Below, piece after piece: positions 24,793-35,903 of a stretch of 64,000 bases of DNA. The DNA is taken from the NCBI GenBank assembly GCA_023078685.1, contig JALGAS010000012.1:124001-188000 (forward strand). Direction: 5' to 3'. Positions within the stretch are counted from its first letter, which is position 1, and each line of letters begins with the position of its first letter. The position numbers and the translations under genes are program-made. The stretch comes from Neopestalotiopsis rosae. Taxonomy: Eukaryota; Ascomycota; Sordariomycetes; Amphisphaeriales; Sporocadaceae. The notes under the pieces were generated by a model that did not search any database, had not been told where the DNA came from, and worked only from the letters and a program-made list of their open reading frames with translations.

Positions 24793-25718
24793 CGCACAAC
24801 AGGACAAAGCAGTCAGTGTTGTTATCGGGATCTGCTTTTTCTCTCTCTCTCTCTTGTCTACTAGCCCGGCTCACTCGCTGCCCTGCCCTGCCCTGCCACC
24901 CAAGACCAGACCTCGAGACAGGAGAAACACGGAGGGAAGCCCTCTCTTATCGCGGAGCTGTGCTGGCTGGCCGGGCTGGCTTGCTGCACTTGACCCCAAG
25001 GGGGGGAAAGAGGCCCGGGGACGTGGCATTCATTGATTGTCACGAGCCAAGGTGGACGGCGGGTAATCGATATCATTCGTAAAAGAGGAAATAAAAAGGG
25101 ATCACAGTGCATTTGGAAGGGTAATATGCGAATGGGAGAAAAGGCTCTCATGGCTTACACCGACAGACCAGACAGGAGTCTCTTTCCGCATCATCGTCGA
25201 TTGGTTGGGGATATGAAATACTATGGTAATCAGACTGGGTCTCTTGGGGGTCTTTGCTTGTCGCCAGGTTCGCTTTCTCGCATCGCGATAGGGCGTACTG
25301 TGAAATACTAGTCAGTCCATCCTACCTGGCAAATGGCCCTGTCCTATGGTATGGTGTTACGGGGTAGCTTGCATCTTCAACAACAATCAAAGGGTCATGA
25401 CCAAGGACTGCAATGGGCGCTGAGCGCACAGTCGGCGCCTCAGTCCTGGAACTTCTAGGTGCCATGTACACGTTTAAGCCTGCAGTGCTAGAGTACCTAG
25501 TCAAGTGTACTCGGCTAGCCTGTAGGTACCACCGGGCCACCCCCAGCTCGGGTCTGATCGAGAACCAGAGACAATCGATATCCACTTTGGGACAGGTCCC
25601 CCCATCCCATAATCGCTGCCATAGCCGCCTCATCACGTCTTTTGCGGTCGCTTTCTTGTCATCTGATTCTTGTCACTTCTGACTTTCAATACTCTCACAC
25701 GGACAACCACTCTCAGAT

Positions 25719-25745
25719 CTTCTTCTTCTTCTTCTTCTTCTTCCT
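25719..25745 (+). repeat. (CTT)n microsatellite
   Basis: A perfect trinucleotide pyrimidine tract of about nine units within the CT-rich region upstream of ATG1. Such tracts are common near fungal promoters and leaders. Confidence 0.85.
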
Positions 25746-26966
25746 TCTCGACGACCTTCTCCTTCCCCCTTACCACTTTTTCCCTCCCCCGGTTTCCCTG
25801 CTGTTTCCGAACCAGCACATTAAAACCAAATTCATACGACGCTTAGTTTTCTATTCTTTTCCTATTATTCATATATCGGCATTGTATAATATTATACCTA
25901 CTCCTTCTCTTCTTTTAGTACCTAGACTTGGACTCTCAAGGTTGACTCATCAGTCCTTGGATTACGCCTCCCGGGTAATCAATTAACGGGGTTTCGCTAC
26001 GTCGCCCAGTGCCGAGTCATTCAGTTGATGTCGGTCGACCAACCAGGACCCGTCACCACTGCACCCACTTTGAGAGCTCCGCTTGCAGCTCCCAGCTCGG
26101 TGACTAGGACGCCTTTCCCAACAGCGTATCGTCACTGATTTGAAGTGACTGCCTTACCCTGCCTATCGGCGCCCCATTGTCGCATCGCATCCCATACGAC
26201 GGGACCCTTCTGTTCCTCGTGCCGCTGCTTCGCGTTCCATTCGACCTTGCGTTGCCTACCCATCACTCCCAAAGCCATCCTCTTTCTTCTCTCTCACGAT
26301 ACATCAGGCATCGCCGTCGGTCTCTACAGCCTCTTCACATCTCTCTCCCCTGCCGTACCGACGCCCTCCTACAGTGTTCAACGTACCTTGTCCCCGCCTT
26401 TCGTCAAGGTACCCAAGCTTCCACCTCTAAACTCGAGCCTATCGGATACCTGCCGCCAAGGTACCTGGTTGTAGGTACACCCGTTCTGCCGTTCACTTGC
26501 CAAACAACTTGCCTCTCAAGGTTCAGACGTGCACATCTCCTCATCTGTGCTCATCCCGGTTCATTTCTGCGCTTCTGCCTTGTCACAGGTATTGGAGCGA
26601 AAGGGTTCCGAGCTGTCATCCACAGAATCCCGGCCGGCAAACTGAACTTGTTTCCGTCGTTCCTCGAAGCTCTCGCCCGTCAAGCCAGAATTATTGGAAC
26701 TTGCAAGACTAATCCGAAACTCGATTTCTAGACTCGAGAACAATACAATACATCGTTCCCGATTTCTTACAGACGCCTCGGTGGAAGAGTCTGGAACCAG
26801 ACTTTGTCCTTTAACCATCCTGTTTCGAAACCCCCCGATGCGCCGCTCCATTTCGACGCTTGCATGATAACCTCGAGTTGCTCTGCAGCTCCCGACTCCC
26901 TTATAAGCCCGCCCGGGCGCCAACAGACCAAGCTTCCTGCCCGAGCCAACTAATACACAGGGAGTC

Positions 26967-29900
26967 ATGGCGGACCGTCATTCAACATCGTCCTCGCGAC
27001 GAACGAGGACTGGCGACGGCGCCGTTGGCCAGTTTATCATTGGTTCAGAGATTGGCAAAGGTAGCTTTGCGCAGGTCTACCTAGGCAGACATCAGGTTCG
27101 CACTCCTTGTTCATATATTCATCACACGACCACTGTTTGTTTGCATTTCGTCCCATGAATTCTATCATTACCGTTATTTTATACTCAGTCGTGCTATACC
27201 TTAGCCTTCGCTTGCATTGAATACACTTGGATCAATACTAATTCAGACGATCATAGACCTCGGGCGCTGCAGTCGCCATCAAGTCTGTTGACCTCGGCCG
27301 TCTGAACAAGAAACTCAAAGACAATCTGTACAGCGAAATTAATATTCTAAAGAAGCTTCGACATCCCCACATCGTTGCCCTCCATGACTGCCTCGAGTCG
27401 ACGACACATATCAATCTGATTATGGAATACTGCGAGCTGGGCGATCTCTCATTATTCATCAAGAAGAGAGAAAAGCTGCTGACGCATCCGGCTACGTGCG
27501 ACATGGCACGCAAGTATCCCAGTGTCCCAAACGCTGGTCTCAACGAAGTGGTCATTCGCCACTTTTTGAAGCAGCTCTCGTCTGCACTGCAATTCCTACG
27601 GGCGAGCAGTCTGGTACATCGTGATGTCAAGCCGCAAAATCTTCTCCTACTACCCTCGGTTCAGTACAGAGAGGGCAACGGAGAGGCCAGGCCAGTACTA
27701 AGCGCCAGCCGCGACTCGTTGATTCCAGTTGTAGGTCTGGAGTCGCTACCCATGTTGAAGCTGGCCGATTTCGGTTTTGCTCGCGTGCTGCCTGCAACTT
27801 CAATGGCAGAAACACTATGCGGATCGCCACTATACATGGCACCCGAAATTTTACGTTATGAGCGTTACGACGCCAAGGCCGATCTTTGGTCGGTGGGTAC
27901 TGTGTTATACGAAATGGTATCGGGAAGACCACCATTTCGGGCAAGCAATCATGTGGAACTCTTGAGGAAAATCGAACTCGCCAATGACCAAATCAGATTC
28001 TCCAGAGATTGTCAGGTCAGTTCAGAAATGAAGACGTTGATTAGGAGCCTACTCAAGTTCAAATCGACTGCCCGCATCAGCTTTGAGAATTTTTTCAACG
28101 ACCCAGTCGTAACAGAGGAAATTCCCGGTTTGGTGGAAGATGACTTGCCAAAGATTGAGAGATCCTTGTCGAAAAAGGAAACTCGAGTTGCCAGCAAGAC
28201 TGATGAGCCTCGGTCAACACCACGCCGCATGTCTTTCCGACGGCAGTTTAGGACAGAGTCGGATGCTGCGCAGGACGGTGGTCCCTCGTCACCACGCGAA
28301 AGGCCACTCAGATCTTCACCATTGGCTAGTCCTGCCGAGTTTCCAGGAGATGAGCCAGCCCAACCAAGCTCAAGGATAGCCCGATCGCCACGAGAGGACA
28401 TTGCTCCAGGTCTTGGCATTCGCCGTCCACAACCCGTTCCGTCGACATCAGCACCTGTGCACCCCACATTATTGAGCGAAAGACGCCGCCGAGGACCCTC
28501 GGATGCCTCAATCAATCGGTATATCAGAGAAGACCCTTCACCATCAACATCGGCACCAAAAGAGTCCAGCAAGGGTAAAGCAAGGGGTGCCGAGCAGGGC
28601 GATGACGATGCACAGGACGTTGCATTTATGAGAGAATATGTCGTCGTGGAAAAGAAGCACGTCGAGGTCAATGCATTCGCCGATCAATTAGCAGCCCAAG
28701 GGGCACAAGCGCAAACAATGTCTCCCAAGGCTGGACAAATCGTCCGCCGGGCCACGCAGCAAGGTGTACCAACATCTACAACGGGAGCCATACCTGCAGA
28801 ACGATCTCGGGCTCTCCAGATTGCGCAGGGCAACAGGCCGGATTCCAACAGGCGGGGTTCCTACGACCCCTTGTCGGCAAGTCCAAAGTCGACAACGTCG
28901 GTCATATCCAAGGCCATTCAGGATGCCAGTCTGCGTCTTTTGGGGTTCAAATATCCAGCTCACCTTCTTGGCAAGGGTGCTTCTCCGCCACATCTCTACA
29001 GCCCATTTCCGGCCTATCCCGCACCAAACGCACCTCCCGGGCTTCTCACAGATGGCCGACAAAGTGGTGTGATTGATGAAGATGCCAGAGTGGCCCAGTG
29101 CATTGAAGATTGCGCAACACGAAGCGATGTGGTCTGGGGATTTGCCGAGGTCAAATTCAAGCAGCTTGTGCCATCGGCGCCGTCGCAAGATCATGGTCTA
29201 GGTGGAACACCTACTGACCAGCTTGAGGATGAAGACGGTCTTACCACCGAAGCAGTCGTTGTGCTGTCAGAAGAAGCCCTTGTGCTCTACGTAAAGGCTC
29301 TGTCACTACTGGCCAAGTCCATGGACATTGCGAGCGTGTGGTGGGGTAGGAAAGCTAGGACCGATCCCATGGTCGTTCGCGATACCTTGGCGGCGCAGAA
29401 CCTGGTCATGAGGGTCAACTCGGCTGTTCAATGGGTGCGCAAGCGCTTCAATGAAACATTGGAAAAGGCCGAGCTTGTTAGGCTCAAGCTCGTTGAGGCT
29501 CAAAAGCAACTCCCAGAAGACCATCCAAGCCACCCACAAAACAACCAGCAAGAGCTTGCCGCCATTGCTGGAGCTTCTGGCGCCGAAGGCATTGTACTGC
29601 CCGCTGGTCTCAGTGCGGAGAAACTCATGTACGATCGAGCTCTGGAAATGAGCCGAGCGGCTGCAATCAATGAGATTGCCAACGAAGACCTACCCGGCTG
29701 CGAACTTTCATATAACACTGCGATCCGCATGCTCGAAGCCGTCTTGGACAATGATGACGATGTGACCAAGAAGAAGTCACGAGGCAACGCAAACGACCAG
29801 GACGACACATTGGACATGAACCAGGATGACCAGCAAGCTGTTTACAAGAGTGCGTTTTCACCTCTCATATCCTGACTCGTATCCCCAACTAACAGGAAAT

Positions 29901-30042
29901 AGTGATACAAATGATTAAAGGTCGTCTGGCTGCTCTCCAGAAGAAGATGCAGATGATCGCAAATGCTTCCAAGGCGCAACAAAAGGCCCTCCCAAGAAGT
30001 CGCAGCGGTGACATGACACCGCGTAGTGCGCCACAGCACTGA
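26967..30042 (+). CDS. ATG1: Autophagy-initiating Ser/Thr kinase Atg1
   Basis: Exons 26967-27095, 27257-29849 and 29903-30042 give 953 residues. The kinase domain has the P-loop [26 protein letters not shown] with the catalytic lysine, [21 protein letters not shown], and the activation loop [14 protein letters not shown] whose Thr is the autophosphorylation site in yeast. A Ser/Pro/Arg-rich disordered middle follows, containing [14 protein letters not shown] near residue 504. It matches the Atg8-interacting motif of yeast Atg1. The C-terminal half ([39 protein letters not shown]) is the helical tMIT region that binds Atg13. The kinase starts autophagosome formation at the pre-autophagosomal structure under TORC1 control. 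Domain order and length fit filamentous-fungal Atg1. The long leader and uORFs suggest translational regulation. Confidence 0.95.
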
Positions 30043-33000
30043 TTGCATATACTCGTCACGAATCACGAAGACACGTATAAGACTGCTTACTCTCTACTCT
30101 TGCTACAACTAAAACTACTACTACTCACGACGCCTCGCGGCTAGCACACAAGAGGCTCTTGACTCTTGCGCTGGCAGAGTAACCCTCATATAGCAATTTC
30201 TCAGGTTTCATCACAACAGGCGTTTGGTCGGTCCGGTTTGTTTTCTTCAGTGGTTTTCTCAGTCTGTTCATATTCCCATAACTTTCTTCTTTTTCATTTT
30301 CAGGGCATTTGCATACGGTCCTTTTCAGCGGATCAATGTCATCAGAGGGCCAAGTCTGATGAACACGCAAGAAGTGTGCATTTGATAAACGGGAACCCAC
30401 ATACCACTCATGCCAGACGTGGATTATTGCAAAGGGTTGCCCACTGGCGTACGATAGGGGTTCCACGGTACCATTCAGTTTCTCGACTGCCATTGAAGAG
30501 ACTTGTTGGACAGTGGCGAACAGCGAAAGCCGTCTTTTTCATTTAGAGCTAAAGCAGCAACTGGCAACTTTTTTCAGGGCGTTTAGGGCATTGGTTGTCA
30601 GGTATTGGGTCTGGTCTGGTAGGGAGAGAAGCAAGGCATTTTGGTTTCAGGCGGATCTGAAGCGAACACGAGCCCAGAGACCCAAGAGAATGAAAGCAAG
30701 AGCATTGACTCTGCAAACAAAGTCCACGATTATCAGTGGCTAATACAAAGAAGTAAAACCATTTATATTGCTCGGGTGTGATGCTTGGTGATGTATGCCT
30801 TGTACTGATTGCTTGACCACTCTTACAGCGAGATTCCATAAACTGTCGTCTCTATTTTGACTCACCTCATGGATCCTCGTCGGAATAGATGATCTATGAA
30901 GATCATTAATTGCACATGATGAACCCCGTCACTTCAACTGCATAGCATCAAAAAGTGCAGTTTTGAGAAATTGTCACATTTCCAAGCTCACGGCTACTCG
31001 AATCACGTGCTACAATATATGTACGTGCCTTGCCAGAAATGAAGGCGCAGCAATCATCGTATGCCATTCGGCAATCACGAGACCCTCCAATTCACCCTTC
31101 GTCTTACTGACATGACGAAATCAGTGCACATGTTTGGTAGGCTGTGCCAGGCCACGAGCCTCCACTTGTATCAAACCTGCTCGAGGATCTTGGTACAGAT
31201 CTCATATAAGTGCGATATGAATGTGGTCCCGGACGTTACTGGGTCCCCGGACAATCCACTCGACACGAGGTTGATTTGACTTGGCCGCAAAAGTGGACAC
31301 TCGAGCCTGGGACCTGGGTTGCCTGGCTCCTGGAGACGGACATGGATCATTCCCGTCAAGACATGGGGAAGCAAAAAAAAAAAAACGGTTTCTTCCGGGT
31401 CGTCGCACAAACATGATATGCGATGCAGTGTCCATACTTTCATGTGCGAAGCGGCTTTCCCAGCATAGACTTCCGATGCGGTGCAATGGACATGACAAGC
31501 TTGAATAAGCAGTACGTAGTCGGTGTGTCACCAGAATTGCTGCGTTCCCCCGTAAGTGGCGCCGCCATCTTCAAGCAGGGCGGCGCAGCCGTGTCCATCG
31601 GGAACCGAGGCCCGTCTCCGGGTGGTCAAGTTTCCTCTGGCGTTCCCTGTCCTTTTTCCCCCAAGATCCGGGAGAAAGAGGACTCAGAGTTAAAGAGGGT
31701 CGCTGACGCGTGAGGCTGGAAATGTTGTGACGACTCGAATATGCGCCCTGCAGGCCTGGCAGGCAGGCAAGAGTAAATGAAAAGAGGATAGCCGAGTGAC
31801 GAGAGCAGAACCCAAGCTCTAATCGAGGGCGCAGCAGATAAGAGCTCAATTGGAAAAGAGACGTCATTTTTCGCGCCTGCGACCCTGACCCTTGTTCAGG
31901 TACGGCGGGCCGATGCATCTGTTCCTTCTTTCCCTTCTTTTTCGGACTTTGGCTGACTTTGTGACATGATACCTTACCTCATCATTTACAAGATCGTATG
32001 CAGACTTTCAATATTACCCAAGTATGCTGACGTTGTAAGCGAAATTTCGCTCCTTGAACTGAAGCTGCCGCTGAGTCGGCAGGATAGCAGGCCCCTACCA
32101 AGGGACCGGGAGAATGAGAAACGATCGAAAAGAATGCCAAGTCCGCGTTAAATCATGGTCACTTGTGAACATTTCCATACCCATCATTTTGAAGCACGGT
32201 TGAGAAAATGATATTAACAGAACCACTGGCGGGATATAGCGGAATACCTTCATCCTAATAGCACCACGAACCAGTGGTATATGGCTTTATGAGGTTGCGT
32301 AACCACGCGGATGGGCGCTACGACGGGCTGGGACGATGTGGGGTGGCGTTGTAGGCGAGTCCCCGTCGAGAAAGGTTCCCGCGCTGGATATAATCGCCAA
32401 GGGATTCAGGATCCAGGGGACAAAACACCAAACATGAGATGGTTCGACTTGAGCTTGCAGAGGTGCTTGTAATTCATCTTGAATAGACCTGACCTCTGTG
32501 CAACCGCGAATTTGGGATCCGTGTCTGGTCGATTTGATGAGAGGAAAAGACTAGAGGCATATATCGGCGCCCCACGTGGTAATATGCAAAGGAAAATACT
32601 GTCCAGGTACCGAGGACATAGAAGCCTGTTTGGGCCTGAGGATGACGAAGATAGCGATAGTGCGACAAGGAAATAGTCAAAGTCTGCCGATCTCAAGCAG
32701 TATTTGTAAAGGCAATACTCGAGCTCCTGGATGACACAGGGTTCTCAGAGTTCTAGACCTCGTAGGCAGCTGGTCCGAACCGAGAATTTAGCACCTGATG
32801 TGGTAAGATCGACGGGGCCACGCGCTGGTATGCATATTTCATCGTCCTGAGCAAAGGCGCTGATCATTGAACTGGTGGTCAAAGGGCAGTCAAGTGGCGC
32901 CAAATGGGCTCCTATAATGTAGTCTTGATAGCGCGCGCTCGATGATCATTATTCATGGATGACCGGCACCGAACGGGCTGTAGCCTCTCATAGGATGGAG

Positions 33001-34167
33001 ATGCTCTGCCGAGTCAGTGTTTCAAAAGTCGTGACGACGAGTCGGAGACCCTACCGCGAAAAGCCAGCTCGCTAGCCCGCCAAACCAGCCCATCCACTCG
33101 CTTGGGAACCGACGAAACAAGAACGTTGAGTGCAAAGAGCACGATTAGTCTGTGAGTATGGTAGGTGTTGGACCTTTGCGCCGTTCTGTTTTCAAATAAA
33201 TGTCTTGTTTTGTGGTAATCTTGTCGAGCATCAAAGTATGTGATGACCATGGGAAAGGCTATAGGGCGAGACAAGGCCGCAAGCAGCGATTCCCGACTAA
33301 CCCGTTTGCAGCCTTGGCGACTTGCCGGCCTCGCGAATAAAGCTTGCTGGAGACTCATCATTTATGATGGAATTCCCTTCTTCGCCATGACGTTGCGGTG
33401 CAATGATACGTCAAGCCGTGCTCATAATGACTTGAATTCACTTGATCCACAGTCGAGACTGATGAATGGCGATTCCGGTTGTACAATTCCATGTAAAAGA
33501 TGAACTTTGTGCCGGAAAGAATAGCCCGAGCAATGCGTTACGGGCCGAGATGGACTGCATATCTTTTGAAACTGTCTTCTAGTCTGTAAATATGTATAAA
33601 TTTCAACCAGATGCGTTCCGCCTATCCTGTTGATGTATGCTGTGACGAAAGGACGCTGACACCAAGCTTTGTTCAGGCACATACACGAAAGAAGAGAGTT
33701 AATGCAGGTCTCATAGAGTTTAGCTTTGCAACAGCCGAAATTGAGCTCTGGGGCAGTTTGGAGGTCTCGAACGTTGTGAAAAAGCAACAGCGTGAAAAAA
33801 ATTAACTGGGTCGGGAATATTGGACGAATTGTACCCACGAGCTAGGCACATTGTACCGGTTGATCCTTTCAAGGGTCTGGTCTGATCGCTTGATATTTCG
33901 AGTAGATATGCAGGTGCGTGGGAACTAACATGTACTGTGTTTGAACTCACCTAGATAAAATCTTGGCTTGAATTTCCATCACTCCATTCATTTTGTGTCG
34001 AGTGGAATGTACTGGACTAGTAGTGGGTCAATGGTCCCTGAAGATTGTTGACTCAACTTGATCGAAGAGACCTAGACCTGCTGTGCTGGATGATCTGATG
34101 GAGTGAGTGGTGGCCTGGGCGGCTGGCGGGCAACAAAGAAGCTCTTTCAAGACTTGTCGATCAGGCC

Positions 34168-34206
34168 CTGTGCCAGTGCCTGTGCCTGTGCCTTTACCTG
34201 TGCTGC
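34168..34206 (+). repeat. Short TGTGCC-type tandem repeat
   Basis: Imperfect hexamer repeat (tgtgcc, agtgcc, tgtgcc, tgtgcc, then decaying) followed by CTGCCC repeats in non-coding DNA. Confidence 0.6.
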
Positions 34207-35455
34207 CCTGCCCTGCCCGCCCCCATCAGTGCGCACTGGCCGTGCTCTGTTCCGTACATCGAACATGCCTGTTTTGCCTGATTGCTCGCGTGGTTGAGGC
34301 AAAACTTGGGGTTGGATTAAGTTGCAAAGAAATCCGGGGTGCAGTCTCAGAAGGCCCAAGAATTGTTTGAATTCAGTGCAAGTCAGGCAGAAGTGACTGA
34401 ATCACGAGGGGTTGTTGTCCCAAGTGATTACCACTCTTGGCTAGGAAGCCACGATCAAGGCAAGCTATGAAGAATAGCTCCAAGCTCGACTATGTACTAA
34501 TTACGTCGCCCGTCTGCCGTAGCTCCAGTCATCAATAATACTCGAGTGCTCTAATGAATGTGATTCATGACTGATGAGCAACCTCTTGTTATTGCAATAT
34601 GTTGTGTCTGTCCATCTGGTAGCTTTGGGCATCACTCACAAATGACAACGTCAGAAAGAAGGAAGGAAACGAAGCTCTAGTTGTCTACTCATCCAGATAC
34701 CTTACAATCGATCTGGGATGGTCCAAGAAAAAAAAAGTGACTGCTCATTTATTTCAACCAACCCGCCCAATTGGATCAGCCGACTGATCAGCAAAGTATC
34801 TATCTGTCCGTCTGTCTGCTCCGGAGAGGTTTGGGGAATGCTCAGCGCAAGTCCTTGACTTGTGGTTGTCCAAAAATAGCGACGGCCGGTTAGGTATCTG
34901 ACGCCCATCGACCGATGTGCCCTGTTTGTCTAGGTAGAAAGAAAGAACACAGCCGGCCACTTGGGTTTGGTACTTGTGAACGGCTTTCGAGGTACATGAT
35001 GCACACCTTAATTCGCTACCACCAGAAACGCTGGAGAAGAGAGATACCTTTGACTACGCGGAAGAGGGGAGAAAGAAAAGGGAAAAGCCAACCATTTTGC
35101 CAGTATCTGCCGCCAGGTACCCATTTCAACTCGGCGCGTTCATTCATTCACTCATTCGCTCGTTTGCTCATTCATTCATCCTTATTGATTGAGAAAAGAG
35201 GAGAGCTACCCTGGCCTCCTTAGCAGGTACCTACCTCACACTTACGCTATTGCCCGACTTAGCAGGCGGCCAGTGAGTGAACTGGAGCCTCCCAGCACAG
35301 TTCCAGTCCGGTCCTAGCAGTCCCCACCAGTCTCCAGTCGGCTTTTACCAGACCAGATCCCCCCCAGTCAGCCAGTTTTTTAGTCAGTCGCTCGCTCGCC
35401 CGCCCGTCTGTCGCCCACTGCCAGGAGCCAGAGATCGATGAGCGGCCGCCCCCAA

Positions 35456-35492
35456 AGCACAGAGCCCAGCACAGAGCCCAGCACAGAACCCA
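35456..35492 (+). repeat. 12-base tandem repeat in RhoGAP leader region
   Basis: CCCAGCACAGAG occurs twice with a partial flanking copy and one mismatch. It lies about 410 bases upstream of the RhoGAP start codon. Confidence 0.6.
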
Positions 35493-35903
35493 GCTTGACC
35501 CTTCCCCAGCATCCAAGTTCCCAAATCAGCCCTTTCTCCCACTAAACAACCGCCGGGCATCCCTCCATCGAGACCTCCAGCTTCCCACCCCAAGCATTAC
35601 CTGCCTACCTGACCTACCTTGCGCACAGAGCAACAACACCACGCCGCCCACTCGTCGCAACCCATCGCACTAGCAACTCCCGCCTCATCAGTTGCCCTGC
35701 GCTGCCCTCCCGAATGTACTACGGCATCCGCTGCTGCCTCTCTCCGCTTGACACCACTTTTTGCCCGTTGCTTGCCGCATCTCACATAGACGACTTCACT
35801 GCGAGTCGCCGTTTACTTTAGTGACCCCGACAACGACGACAACAACAACGACGACGACACTGCTGCTCACGGTCGCGGTCGCCCGCGCGTCATTGTTCCC
35901 ACC

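Larger units (their letters stand above)
21803..26966. other. Long intergenic region and ATG1 leader
   Basis: No intact gene was recognised from 21803 to about 25600. The stretch holds a (TC)n tract near 23648-23664, a 22-base G run at 24771-24792 and CTGCCCTGCC-type repeats near 24881-24898. From about 25660 onward the strand is strongly pyrimidine-rich and probably forms the promoter and long 5' leader of ATG1. It includes several short ORFs, a GTACC-rich segment (26380-26475), and two overlapping upstream ORFs close to the ATG1 start (26838-26867 and 26864-26953). Confidence 0.5.
30043..35903. other. Long intergenic region, no gene recognised
   Basis: 5.9 kb between ATG1 and the RhoGAP gene. 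Only short, unconvincing frames were found. The longest minus-strand one of interest, 33014-33361, has a hydrophobic segment (LIVLFALNVLVSS) but no family or clear splice partners. Simple repeats lie at about 34168-34206 (TGTGCC-like units) and 35456-35492 (two copies of a 12-base CCCAGCACAGAG unit). The last kilobase (about 34900-35900) is pyrimidine-rich and probably holds the RhoGAP promoter and leader. Confidence 0.45.

Noticed and set aside
28012..28671. 219-codon minus-strand frame
   Set aside because: Antisense to the disordered region of ATG1; no domain and low-complexity composition mirroring the sense strand.
33014..33361. 115-codon minus-strand frame with a hydrophobic segment
   Set aside because: No recognised family, no convincing start or splice partners, and surrounding sequence looks non-coding.
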